Positions 19,765 through 28,915 of a stretch of DNA of 32,398 bases are shown here, piece after piece. Source of the DNA: Trichomonas tenax. Its lineage: Eukaryota; Parabasalia; Trichomonadida; Trichomonadidae. The notes under the pieces were generated by a model. That model was not told the DNA's origin, ran no database searches, and saw only the letters and a program-made list of their open reading frames with translations. The position numbers were made by a program, and so were the translations under genes. Location: positions 1-32,398 of the forward strand of contig JALKBU010000574.1 in NCBI GenBank assembly GCA_023091735.1, read 5' to 3'. Position 1 is the stretch's first letter. Each line of letters begins with the position of its first letter.

Positions 19765-22200
19765 ATGGATTTTCATCAATTAGAACAGGCCATTCTCAGC
19801 TCCCAAAAAGACGGCACATACGCTGCTGAGCTGACGGAATGGATTAAAACTCCTGAAAGTTTAGATAATTCGATTGAATTAATTCGAAATTCAAAATACG
19901 ATGATGTCGTGTTTGTCGCGACTATTTGCTTACGTAACAAGCTGAAAGAGATGCTTAAAACACTAGATCCTGCGGTAATTGAAAATATTTTCTCATTTGT
20001 AATTGAAAAATTAACAAGTCCAGAAATGGCAAACAATGAAAGAACAGCTCTACAAATATTAAATTCTCTTGCTGTTATATCTTCAGGTGTTCTCGATTAT
20101 ATGGATCAACTCTCGTTTTTACCTCAAGATTATCAAATTCCGTTCTTCCAATTTTGTTTCGAGCTTTTAGAGAATTACGATTACTTCAACTATAAAGACT
20201 TATCAGCCAAACTCGAGTCAATGGTTAATTATTTCATCGAATTACTTGAAGGAGCTCCCGTTACTGTTGAATGGTTCAGATTTCATGCTTCTGTAATGCA
20301 TCAGACAAAGTTCGATGTGTTTAGCAGTATTTTCCCAAGAGTTGTTGAAGCAGCAAAAGATCCACATTTTTATTCATCAATTGTCGATATTTTTGAAAAC
20401 ATTATTCAGGACGTTCAGTTTACCAATTTGTACCCTGAAGAAATTTCCTATGTCGAAAATCTCCTTCTCTTAGTTTTTGATATCGCTGATAATACTGTTA
20501 TTAACAATCCTAGCAAAGATGCTTACTCATTTTCAGTACATATTTATGAACAGAGTCTCGATTATTTACCAGATTTTTACGCAATCCCAGAGCATTTCGA
20601 TTTTTCAACTCAATTTTTCAACAGACTTATGCTATTCCTCCAGAAGCTTGTTCAACCCGGTCTCGAAGTTGAGTTGTTCTCACTTCTTGAATTTATTTCA
20701 GAATTTATCTGCTGTTCGATTGTCCATTTTAATAACTTTTACCAAAGTTTCATTTCTCAGCCTTTCCAAGATCTAATTACACAGACACTCTTATTCTTGA
20801 TAGAAATTGTTAATACTGGAGATGAAAGATTTTTAACTCCTGCATTTGAGCGTATTTTCTTCTTAATTACGAAAGAAGATTCTCAGCTGTTTATCAAATT
20901 CTTTGCTGTTCATCTCCAAGATCCTTCTCCCGGTACATTTTACGCAATTGCATTTGCTTCAGAGTCAATTCGTCGAATGTTCTCAACAATGGCTGCTCAA
21001 AAGATTCTTGCTATGGAACATCCTCCATTTACGATTGTTTACTTCTGCAGAAACTGCACAATTTATGCAACAGAATGTGATGTTGCTCTTCTTGAGAGAA
21101 TGTTCTTATTTGCAGAGGCTCTTCCTCTACAGGTGGCTATGACAGCTGCTGCTGCGGCTAAGAACTTCTGGGAAACTTTTGCTAAGAATTCAGAAAGATT
21201 ATTAAATCCAATGCTTGCAATGTTCTCAGATGCCACTTCACAGGTCTCCTGCTATCTGTTGAAGGCATTCTACTCGATATTCCCTCGTGTTGAGCCAAAT
21301 GAGAGTGTTATTCAAGTGATGGGCGCTTTGCAGAATGCTTTGGAGTCAGCACTCAAGATGGAGCTTGAGAATGATGACTATGAACAGAATCTTGACTTTA
21401 TTTGCACAATTATTGAGGGTGTTCCAAAAATACAAATTCATGATTGGTACAAAGAATACTTTTATAACATTTTCGACCAAATATATCCTATTCTCACAGA
21501 CTACTTCCAACAGCAAGATCCACATGTCCAGAATTCGCTTGCAAGATTTATTGGAAAAGCTCTTGGCCATAACTGGTGCAATCCTGTAACTTATGGAGAT
21601 ACAATCATACAGTGGCTTCAGATGATGATCCCCAACTATATAACAACAGAACATTTCAGAGTTCTTCTATATATCGCTAGATACTCAGATCCAGAATTCA
21701 TCGAAACATGCCTCAAGGAAGTTTTCGTGAACTCGCAGAAAGATCAGAAAGATAATATTAAAGATTCGATCGAATTCTGCTACAAGCTTGTTAAGCTTGT
21801 TCCAGAATACCTTCAGATCGTCTTTAATTACATCCTTCCGATGATCACAAACGAGCCTCAGGCAATTATTCTTGTCAAAGCAATCTCAATTCTTGGTGAT
21901 ATTCTTATGATTAAGGATATCGATCTTAGTGAGTTTGCAGCTGATATTATCAACAATGTCATTGCAGCTTTGTTCGGTGATGTTGAAGCTAAGCCGGATA
22001 TTCTCACTTGTGTGATGATTCTTCTCAGACTTGGAAAGTACATTCCAAAGAATGACATCGCCGAGGAGATTGTCAGGGCTGCTGGTAATACTCAAGAGGC
22101 GATTGAGTTTGCCGAGACGTTTATCAAAGTCGATGAATCAAAACAGCTTGAGGAGCCAGCGTTCAGAATGTTTGCTGCTTTCAGAAACCCTGTACAGTAA
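19765..22200 (+). CDS. Importin-beta superfamily karyopherin (importin-13/transportin-3 type)
   Basis: The start is the ATG at 19765 (the open frame runs three codons further upstream without an ATG), giving 811 residues. The N-terminus ('MDFHQLEQAI', then 'LTEWIKTPESLDNSIELIRN' and 'VVFVATICLRNKLKEML') fits the first two HEAT repeats of the importin-13/transportin-3/Mtr10 branch, in which an 'A...L..W..S..AW..S..LL' pattern is followed by 'FFAA..L..KI'. The rest is continuous HEAT-like helices with no other domain. Such karyopherins bind Ran-GTP with the N-terminal arch and carry cargo, for instance SR proteins, through nuclear pores. It is somewhat shorter than the ~920-960 residues usual in this branch. 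A TAACGA motif lies about 45 nt upstream. The subfamily call is tentative; membership of the superfamily is likely. Confidence 0.8.
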   Translation: MDFHQLEQAILSSQKDGTYAAELTEWIKTPESLDNSIELIRNSKYDDVVFVATICLRNKLKEMLKTLDPAVIENIFSFVIEKLTSPEMANNERTALQILNSLAVISSGVLDYMDQLSFLPQDYQIPFFQFCFELLENYDYFNYKDLSAKLESMVNYFIELLEGAPVTVEWFRFHASVMHQTKFDVFSSIFPRVVEAAKDPHFYSSIVDIFENIIQDVQFTNLYPEEISYVENLLLLVFDIADNTVINNPSKDAYSFSVHIYEQSLDYLPDFYAIPEHFDFSTQFFNRLMLFLQKLVQPGLEVELFSLLEFISEFICCSIVHFNNFYQSFISQPFQDLITQTLLFLIEIVNTGDERFLTPAFERIFFLITKEDSQLFIKFFAVHLQDPSPGTFYAIAFASESIRRMFSTMAAQKILAMEHPPFTIVYFCRNCTIYATECDVALLERMFLFAEALPLQVAMTAAAAAKNFWETFAKNSERLLNPMLAMFSDATSQVSCYLLKAFYSIFPRVEPNESVIQVMGALQNALESALKMELENDDYEQNLDFICTIIEGVPKIQIHDWYKEYFYNIFDQIYPILTDYFQQQDPHVQNSLARFIGKALGHNWCNPVTYGDTIIQWLQMMIPNYITTEHFRVLLYIARYSDPEFIETCLKEVFVNSQKDQKDNIKDSIEFCYKLVKLVPEYLQIVFNYILPMITNEPQAIILVKAISILGDILMIKDIDLSEFAADIINNVIAALFGDVEAKPDILTCVMILLRLGKYIPKNDIAEEIVRAAGNTQEAIEFAETFIKVDESKQLEEPAFRMFAAFRNPVQ

Positions 22201-22754
22201 TGATCGTGATATTATATATATTTTATTTGTTTTCGGTTTTAGTTTTAAAAGATTATTTTCGATTCTTTTAAATGCTTCTGATCTTTCAACTTTCGAGATC
22301 AAATAATTGTTATAAGAAACAATTATTCAAAGAATTCTCCGTTACCCTCGAATATATATTTTAACTAAAGACAGCAACAGATTATATACAGCCAATGATT
22401 TTTGTTTGATGTGTACTAAAAACGTTGGAATTGGATTTCAGATATCCATCATATCAAGCACTTTTTATTCCAGGAAATCAATTTATTTATCTGCTGTTTC
22501 GAACAAACAAATATCAACAAATTCAGCTCATATACATTTGAACTACATACATTGTATCAGATGAATCTATTCCGTATCATAGAATGGTTGAAAGCAAATT
22601 ATTTTATCATGATATTTTGAGATTTGATATTAATCAAGGATTTATGGATCTAAAATCAAAATTTAAGCTTTACACAATATGTAGATGCATAGTATAATGT
22701 TTAAACAACTTGATGGAAGAAATCATTCAAAACATGATCGGCACATCAAAATAA
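22201..22754. other. Spacer between karyopherin and cyclin genes
   Basis: AT-rich, with no gene apart from a short out-of-frame reading frame overlapping the start of the cyclin gene. It contains a perfect inverted repeat, AATAATTGTT at 22302-22311 and its complement at 22318-22327 with a 6-nt loop, about 100 nt after the karyopherin stop, possibly a 3'-end hairpin. A TCATT initiator-like match at 22723-22727 lies about 30 nt before the cyclin ATG. Confidence 0.55.
22302..22327. repeat. Perfect 10-bp inverted repeat with 6-nt loop
   Basis: Arms at 22302-22311 and 22318-22327 are exact reverse complements. It lies just downstream of the karyopherin gene and could form an RNA hairpin near the transcript 3' end. 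No U-tract follows that would make it a bacterial-style terminator, and none is expected in this organism. Confidence 0.5.
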
Positions 22755-23394
22755 ATGGATTTCATGGGATCATTGATTTACTCCTCTTTCAACTTCGTGA
22801 AGAGGGCTCCGACGAAGAGAATTCACGTAGAGTCAGAACTTCCGGTGAAAGAGAACCAGAAACAGCAAATAAACATCGATGAACAACTAAAGTCATGTTT
22901 TATTGATAGTTTTCGAGATTTAATAGACTACAGCATTCCTTACTTGGAACCCGATGATCCTGACTACAAAGAATTCGCTAATGACCCGAAAATGCCGCTT
23001 TACGCAGCTGTATCAAAAATTGTGAAAGCTACAGACTTCGAATGGGCGACTTTTCCGGGTGCAATTGTACTAATAAGGAAGATTGTATCTTCTCCAGACA
23101 AGAAAATTAGCGTGAATAATATGCAAAGATTATTACTTGTTTCTTTGTTGATAGCTAACAAGTTTATAGAGGATATACCTGCTAGCAACTACGATTTTGC
23201 TCAAGCTTTATGCTTTAATGAAGTTTATTTTATTTTCTAACAAACAGGAGTCTGTTCAATGTTTTGAGCTAGAATTTATGGAGTGCATAAACTATAACCC
23301 ATATATCTCTCGTGAAGACATTGAAAAGGTGTTGAAAGAATGGAATCTTAGTATTTCAAGCGTAATAAATGCAAAACAAGGTCCACAGTATTAA
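22755..23394 (+). CDS. Cyclin-box protein (Pho80/cyclin-P-like) with a 25-nt intron
   Basis: Coding exons are 22755-23222 and 23248-23394, giving 204 residues. The ATG at 22755 is the first in frame, directly after an in-frame TAA. Residues ~75-190 look like an N-terminal cyclin box: 'LLLVSLLIANKFIED' holds the conserved Lys (136), and across the splice junction 'ALCFNE' joins 'ESVQCFELEFMECINYN', the usual 'N..E..FL..L.F' helix of Pho80-type cyclins. Without splicing, the frame stops at a TAA inside the intron, in the middle of this helix. The intron is phase 0, after Glu156. Cyclins of this type activate a CDK partner; the specific partner cannot be told. The first ~50 residues are variable and basic. 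Only one cyclin fold is present, as in other Pho80/PCL-like proteins. Confidence 0.8.
23223..23247 (+). other. 25-nt spliceosomal intron in the cyclin gene
   Basis: The sequence begins GTTTAT and ends TCTAACAAACAG. The end matches the fused branch-point and 3' splice-site motif of trichomonad introns (ACTAACACACAG) at 10 of 12 positions. Removal restores an open frame exactly at a codon boundary and reconstitutes a conserved cyclin-box helix. The TAA within CTAACA is the in-frame stop if the intron is retained. Its size is near the lower limit known for spliceosomal introns; as I recall, introns of about this length have been reported in Trichomonas vaginalis. Confidence 0.85.
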
Positions 23395-23742
23395 TTTTGT
23401 CTAAAATTTTCACTGATGAAGCTGTTTATTGGTAAAATAGATGGTTCATAAATTGTTCTAGAGATAATTAAATCGATTATCATAAATTTTAGCTTTGAAA
23501 ATCAATTCATAGAGATCAAAACTAATTATGCGAAACGGGTTGTAGCCAGTTTGTTGCGGAAAAACTTTTCAATATGAAAATATTTGCGAGGTATGATCAA
23601 AACTGATCATAGGATATCGAGAATTAATTGATTTTAAGCAAATTTTGATGTAAGATATAACCAAAAGCAAGATTTCTTTCTAAAGAAGAAAACTCCGCCA
23701 TTTTGTCTTAATGTCAATTTTTTTATCGTTCAAAATAGAGGA
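23395..23742. other. Spacer upstream of RPC1
   Basis: No gene. It contains a short palindrome, ATGATCA-AAAC-type TGATCAT near 23594-23611, and TTATCGTT at 23723-23730, whose complement contains AACGAT, about 13 nt before the RPC1 start codon. The TCAATTT at about 23714 and the TTCAAAA just before the ATG are weak initiator candidates. Confidence 0.5.
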
Positions 23743-26700
23743 ATGCAAAGAGAGAATGAACATTTAGTGAAACACATTGCTCCACAGTCCTCTACACCCA
23801 ATAAAATCACGAGGCTCGATTTTTCCATCATGGACACGCAGGAAATCAGGAAATTAAGTACAGTTTTCGTTCATGAAAATGAATTATACGAACCAAGGGA
23901 CTTAAAACCAAAAGTTGGCGGTACATTGGACCTCAGGCTCGGTGCGGCATCGAAGAATCAGATTTGTCAGACTTGCGGCCAGCCACAGGAAAATTGCCCC
24001 GGCCATTTTGGTTCTTTGGAGCTTGTTTTACCTGTATTCAATATTGGTTTTTATCCAGCAATTTTGCACTGCTTGAAATGCATCTGCAAAACTTGCTCAA
24101 ACATTTTACTTCCGACAGATGAAATTAATTCACGCCTTAAAAAATTATATTCGAAGCCACCACAGACAGTAGCAGCAAAAATAGATCGCGTTAAAACACT
24201 TATGAAGGAATGCGAGAAAGTAACGATCTGCCCCCACTGTGGCGCCATAAATGGACCTGTTAAAAAGACAAAAACAACATTAATTATCACACACAACGTT
24301 GGTCAGAAGAATGATAAACTTCGCGAACCGTTCCTTTCTAAATTCAACAAACTCGATATCAAAGGAGATGATTATAAAAAATACTTAAACAACATTTGCG
24401 AAGATATTACACCACTTAGAGCTCTTCAGCTCTTCAAGGCAATTCCAACACGCCAAGTTCCACTCCTTTTGAGTGGCTTTTCGGTCTCATCTCCCGCAGA
24501 TATGATTATCTCGTCAATTGTTATTCCTCCAAACTGCATTCGTCCAGCAGTTATCGCTGCTGGTGAAGGCACAAACCAGGACGATCTTACTGTTCGCCTT
24601 GTCGACTCTGTTCACTTCAATGACGAAATCAGAAAATCTATCGAAGTTGGACGCCAAGCAAGCTCAACAATGGAATTATGGAGCTCATTACAGCAAAACG
24701 TTAACAGCTCTATCAACTCAGAAGCAGCGGATACAGCCGCAAAAACAAAGAAGAAGAACAAACCTGTTATTGGTGTCATCCAGCGTCTCAAGGGTAAGCA
24801 GGGACGCTTCCGTACAAATCTTTCTGGTAAGCGTGTTAACTATTCAGGTCGTACTGTTATTTCACCAGATCCAAACGTCAACGTCGATCAGGTCGTCATT
24901 CCAGTCTCAATGGCCAAGATTCTCACTTTCCCAACACGTGTTACAAAATTCAACATGAATCAATTAAAGAAATATATCATGAACGGCCCAGAGATTTATC
25001 CAGGTGCCAACAACATTATCAAGGCCGACACTGGCTTCAAGCTGTCCCTCGCTTACGGTAACAAGAAGCAGCGTGCAGACGAACTTCGCGAAGGTGATAT
25101 TGTCGAGCGCCATCTTTTGGATAACGACACAGTTCTTTTCAACCGCCAGCCTTCTCTCCACCGTATTTCTATCATGGGCTTCCGCGCCAAGGTCATGGAA
25201 TGGTGCACAATGAGATTCAACGAATCCGTTTGTGCTCCATTCAACGCCGACTTTGATGGTGATGAAATGAACGTCCACTTGCCACAGACACTCGAAGCTG
25301 CAGCTGATGCTCGCTATTTGATGAACGTTCTTTACAACTTATTCTCTCCACGTGCCGGTGAAATGATTGTCGCTCCAACACAGGACTTCCTTTCTGGTGC
25401 TTTCATTCTCACAAGAAAGAACGTCTTCCTTGATTACTCACACATGATGTTCTTAGTCAGCCAGATCTTCGATAACCTCGAGGAAGTCGATATCCCACCG
25501 CCAGCCATCATCAAGCCACACCAGCTATGGACAGGTAAGCAGATCGTCTCTTTGATGATCGCTCCAAACAAGAAGTCGAAGTTACACTTCACACACGCTG
25601 TCGGTAACAAGGAGTACACAGGCAACAAGGAAATGTGCAAGCGCGATGGCTACGTTTCTTTTCTTGATGACTACATGGTCTCCGGTGTTCTCGAGAAGTC
25701 TTTGATCGGTGGTGGTCCAAAGTCTCTTTGGGCTATTATGGCTCGTGACCACAGTCCAAAGTTTGCTGCCGTTTGCATGCAGAGAATCGCTAAGATGTCT
25801 TGCAGATACTTGATGAACAGAGGCTTCTCCATCGGTATCATGGATGTTTGCCCAGATGAGAACCTCACAAACAACAAGAACGCACAGATCAGGAAGACAT
25901 ACCAGGAGTGTTACGACAAGATTGCTGAGTACGACTCTGGAAAGATTGAAGCGGCTCCAGGTATGACAAAGCTTGCAACACTCGAAGCATTCCTCAACGG
26001 ACAGCTCTCTGAGCTCAGAAACAAGATCGGTAAGATGGCTATGGCTGAGTTGTCTCCAATCAACACACCACTAGTCATGGCTAAGTCCGGTGCTAAAGGT
26101 TCAGACATCAACATTTGCCAAATGATGGCTTGCTTGGGTCAGCAGTCTGTCGGTGGTAAGAGAATTATCGATGATTTCATCGATCGTTCAATTCCACACT
26201 TCAAGCACGGCTCTAAAGATCCAATCTCCAAGGGTTTCATCGCAAACTCTTTCTACACTGGCCTTTCACCTTCAGACTTCTTCTTCCACACAATGGGTGG
26301 CAGAGAAGGTCTCGTCGATGCTGCCGTCAAGACAGCCCAGACAGGCTACATGCAGCGCAGACTCATGAAGTCATTGGAAGACTTAGTCATCGCTTACGAT
26401 CAGACAGTTAGAATGTCCGATGGCACAATCGTCCAGTTCACATACGGTGATGATGGTCTCGATCCACTTTCTCTCGAAACAATACACTTCCCAGTCGACT
26501 TGAACAGAGTTTCTCAAGAGCACCTCTTTACATACAGCCAGGAGCCATTATTGGATCAGTTCGAAGCCAGAGACATTATTGAGGCCAAGTTCGAGCACAT
26601 CAGAAAGGTCCAGGAATCCCGTGGCTTGGTCAGAGTTCCAGCATTTCTGATCGACAGACTGAAGAGTTATGTCGATGACCTTCTCGACAAGTATGTTAAG

Positions 26701-28803
26701 GCCAACGACAGATTCATCGGTGAAGACAAGTCCAAGGACAGCTACATCAGAGCTCACATCCCATTCACACGCGCTTTCGTTGAGGAGTTCGTCGACTTCT
26801 GCATGAGGAGGTGCGAGAAGTCAATGGCAGAACCAGGTTCAGCAGTCGGTGCCGTCGCTGGTCAGTCAATCGGTGAACCAGCTACACAAATGACATTGAG
26901 ATCTTTCCACTTCGCTGGTGTCGCTTCCATGAACGTTACACTCGGTGTTCCAAGAATCGAAGAAGTCATGAACGCCGTCTCCGAGATCAAGACACCAATC
27001 ATCACAGCAAATCTCTTGAGTGAGAAGGACGAAATCGCAGCCAGAATCGTTAAGGGCATCATCGACAGAGTCACTCTCGGACAGGTATGCAAGCACATCG
27101 AGTACAACCAGAACGAGAAGTCCTGCTACATCGATATCGAACTCGACGCAGACATCATCAGAGATGCCAAGCTCAGCATCACATCTGAGACAGTCAGAAG
27201 ATCAATCGTCAACACACCAAAGATCGGTGTTAAGGATGAAAACACAGCAAACAACGGTGACTACAACGTCAGAGTTTTCATGCAGGGTGCAAATCCAAAG
27301 GCATTCTCCTTCATCATGCAGCAGTTGATGCTCAAACTCCCAGATGTCGTCGTCTCCGGCGTTCCAGGCGTCGAGAGAGTCCATGTTGGCAAGGAGAACA
27401 ACTGCTACAAGTTGTTCGTCGAAGGTAATCCATTCCTTAGGGTCCTCAACACGCCAGGTATCGATCCAAAGAGAACGGTCTCTAACCACGTCTTAGATGT
27501 CGAAAAGGTCCTCGGTGTCGAAGCCGCAAGATCTGTTATCATCTCTGAAATTTCCAACGTTATGAAGAACTACTCTTTGAACATCGATAGAAGACACTTG
27601 ATGTTGCTTTCCGACTTGATGACAATCAGAGGTAAAGTCCTCGGTGTTACAAGACACGGTCTCGCAAAGACATCCGTTTCTTCCCTCAAGTTGGCTTCCT
27701 TCGAAACAACACAGGAGCACCTCTTCAATGCCGCCTTCCACAACGTCGATGAAGTTGCTAATGGCGTTTCTGCTTCAGTTATCTTGGGTAACTTCGCTCC
27801 AATCGGCTCTGGTATGATCGATGTTTTAGTCTCAGACGAACTCATCAAGAGACCGGTTTTGACACCAAGAGTCCATTTGATCGAAGACTTCATCAACCCA
27901 CTCTTCATGCAGGAACCATACGTCACAAACGACGGATTCTTGAAGCCACAGTACTCAGTCAAGTCATTCTTGTCCTTGGAGAAGTTCTTGAAGTCGGACT
28001 TCTTGACACACCAAGGATTCTTGAAGCCACAGTATCTCAAGCTCGACAAGTTCCTCAAGAAGGAGATCCTCGCAAAGCACAACGATAAGGACGATCCATT
28101 CTCCATCTACATGGAGGACGGCTCTGTCAACCCAAAGTTATTGACAAAGGATGGTTTATTGAAGAAATCTGTTTTGGAGTCCGAGAAGTACTTCGCAACA
28201 GACTTCATCACATCCGAAGGTGTTCTTTCACCACGCGACTTGATTCTTCCAGAATACTTGGCCAAGAACATGCACATCAAGAGAGACATGCTCTCAGAAG
28301 ACGGCAGACTCAAGAAGGAGTACTTGAACGCTGATGGGTCGGTCAAGGAAGACCTCCAGAGACCAGAAGGACGTCCAATTCCAGCAGCATTCATCAAGCA
28401 GGAATTCTTGACACGCGACGGACTCCTCAAGAAGGAGTTCTACACATCAAACGGCCTCCTTCAAGCCCGCAACTTCCTCAAGCACGATTTCCTCAACCAG
28501 CACGGAGAGCCGATCCCAGACTTCGAACTTAAGCCAGAATACTTGACGAAGGACGGAATGTTGAAGATGGAATATATCGCTGATGAAAACGGCCACAACA
28601 GCAAGTGCTACATCAAACCAGAGTTCATGAGGCAGATATACTGGTGGCCGAAGTACACAGGACCAGAGTACGTCAAAGACGAAGTTCTCAAGCCAGATAA
28701 TTTCATCAACCACAACTTCATGAAGCCACAGTTCTTAACACCACAGCCACAGTCCAAGTACAGAGATCAGATCGAAAAGGGAACATTCAAGCTCAAGAAA
28801 TAA
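23743..28803 (+). CDS. RPC1: RNA polymerase III largest subunit (RPC1) with a long repetitive C-terminal tail
   Basis: 1686 residues from the ATG at 23743 to TAA at 28803. RPC1 forms much of the Pol III active centre and clamp; Pol III makes tRNA, 5S rRNA and other small RNAs. The clamp zinc ligands C75, C78, C85 and H88, and C115, C118, C163 and C166, are present. 'RLKGKQGRFRTNLSGKRVNYSGRTVISPDP' (here in two halves, residues ~346-375) and the catalytic loop NADFDGDEMN at 501-510, with Asp503, 505 and 507 holding Mg2+, are intact. The bridge-helix region lies at about 835-880 and 'EPGSAVGA..GQSIGEP' at about 1028. Pol III rather than Pol I or II is shown by 'LGAASKNQICQTCGQ', 'TICPHCGAINGPVKK', the 'GTNQDDLTVRLVD' block and the ending 'IDRRHLMLLSDLMT...GVTRHGLAK...FETTQEHLFNAAF'. 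The core ends near residue 1370, where other RPC1 proteins stop. A further ~315 residues follow, made of degenerate DG-L-K repeats, with no YSPTSPS heptads. Confidence 0.95.
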   Translation: MQRENEHLVKHIAPQSSTPNKITRLDFSIMDTQEIRKLSTVFVHENELYEPRDLKPKVGGTLDLRLGAASKNQICQTCGQPQENCPGHFGSLELVLPVFNIGFYPAILHCLKCICKTCSNILLPTDEINSRLKKLYSKPPQTVAAKIDRVKTLMKECEKVTICPHCGAINGPVKKTKTTLIITHNVGQKNDKLREPFLSKFNKLDIKGDDYKKYLNNICEDITPLRALQLFKAIPTRQVPLLLSGFSVSSPADMIISSIVIPPNCIRPAVIAAGEGTNQDDLTVRLVDSVHFNDEIRKSIEVGRQASSTMELWSSLQQNVNSSINSEAADTAAKTKKKNKPVIGVIQRLKGKQGRFRTNLSGKRVNYSGRTVISPDPNVNVDQVVIPVSMAKILTFPTRVTKFNMNQLKKYIMNGPEIYPGANNIIKADTGFKLSLAYGNKKQRADELREGDIVERHLLDNDTVLFNRQPSLHRISIMGFRAKVMEWCTMRFNESVCAPFNADFDGDEMNVHLPQTLEAAADARYLMNVLYNLFSPRAGEMIVAPTQDFLSGAFILTRKNVFLDYSHMMFLVSQIFDNLEEVDIPPPAIIKPHQLWTGKQIVSLMIAPNKKSKLHFTHAVGNKEYTGNKEMCKRDGYVSFLDDYMVSGVLEKSLIGGGPKSLWAIMARDHSPKFAAVCMQRIAKMSCRYLMNRGFSIGIMDVCPDENLTNNKNAQIRKTYQECYDKIAEYDSGKIEAAPGMTKLATLEAFLNGQLSELRNKIGKMAMAELSPINTPLVMAKSGAKGSDINICQMMACLGQQSVGGKRIIDDFIDRSIPHFKHGSKDPISKGFIANSFYTGLSPSDFFFHTMGGREGLVDAAVKTAQTGYMQRRLMKSLEDLVIAYDQTVRMSDGTIVQFTYGDDGLDPLSLETIHFPVDLNRVSQEHLFTYSQEPLLDQFEARDIIEAKFEHIRKVQESRGLVRVPAFLIDRLKSYVDDLLDKYVKANDRFIGEDKSKDSYIRAHIPFTRAFVEEFVDFCMRRCEKSMAEPGSAVGAVAGQSIGEPATQMTLRSFHFAGVASMNVTLGVPRIEEVMNAVSEIKTPIITANLLSEKDEIAARIVKGIIDRVTLGQVCKHIEYNQNEKSCYIDIELDADIIRDAKLSITSETVRRSIVNTPKIGVKDENTANNGDYNVRVFMQGANPKAFSFIMQQLMLKLPDVVVSGVPGVERVHVGKENNCYKLFVEGNPFLRVLNTPGIDPKRTVSNHVLDVEKVLGVEAARSVIISEISNVMKNYSLNIDRRHLMLLSDLMTIRGKVLGVTRHGLAKTSVSSLKLASFETTQEHLFNAAFHNVDEVANGVSASVILGNFAPIGSGMIDVLVSDELIKRPVLTPRVHLIEDFINPLFMQEPYVTNDGFLKPQYSVKSFLSLEKFLKSDFLTHQGFLKPQYLKLDKFLKKEILAKHNDKDDPFSIYMEDGSVNPKLLTKDGLLKKSVLESEKYFATDFITSEGVLSPRDLILPEYLAKNMHIKRDMLSEDGRLKKEYLNADGSVKEDLQRPEGRPIPAAFIKQEFLTRDGLLKKEFYTSNGLLQARNFLKHDFLNQHGEPIPDFELKPEYLTKDGMLKMEYIADENGHNSKCYIKPEFMRQIYWWPKYTGPEYVKDEVLKPDNFINHNFMKPQFLTPQPQSKYRDQIEKGTFKLKK
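27850..28745 (+). repeat. C-terminal repeat domain of RPC1 (about 12 degenerate ~13-residue units)
   Basis: The tail consists of variations on [DE]-[FY]-L-T-x-D-G-x-L-K-[KP]-x-[YF]-L. Clear copies start at residue 1391 (EPYVTNDGFLKPQY), 1418 (SDFLTHQGFLKPQYL), 1465 (KLLTKDGLLKKSVL), 1514 (RDMLSEDGRLKKEYL), 1553 (QEFLTRDGLLKKEFY) and 1598 (PEYLTKDGMLKMEYI); weaker ones lie between. Aromatic and Lys residues alternate with Asp/Glu, so the tail is highly charged with regular hydrophobic anchors. The final ~60 residues drift to 'IKPEFM', 'VLKPDNFI' and 'NFMKPQFL' variants. Codon use matches the core, so it is coding and not a readthrough artefact. Confidence 0.9.
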
Positions 28804-28903
28804 GTTTTTGTATTTTATTTATTTATATTTTTTTGTATAATTTAATTTGACATATTAATCATATATAAACTAAATCTTTATTCAAATTTTATATTGTTTA
28901 AAT

Positions 28904-28908
28904 TCATT
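28904..28908 (+). promoter_or_regulatory. Initiator-like TCATT before the RING gene
   Basis: TCATT fits the trichomonad initiator and would start transcription about 10 nt before the ATG at 28916, a typical leader length for these organisms. The gap from the RPC1 stop to this site is only about 100 nt. Confidence 0.5.
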
Positions 28909-28915
28909 ATTATTG

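Noticed and set aside
23743..28803. Calling the polymerase gene RPB1 (Pol II) because it has a repetitive tail
   Set aside because: The zinc region (TICPHCGAINGPVKK), the GTNQDDLTVRLVD block and the end of the core match RPC1, and the tail has no YSPTSPS-type heptads.
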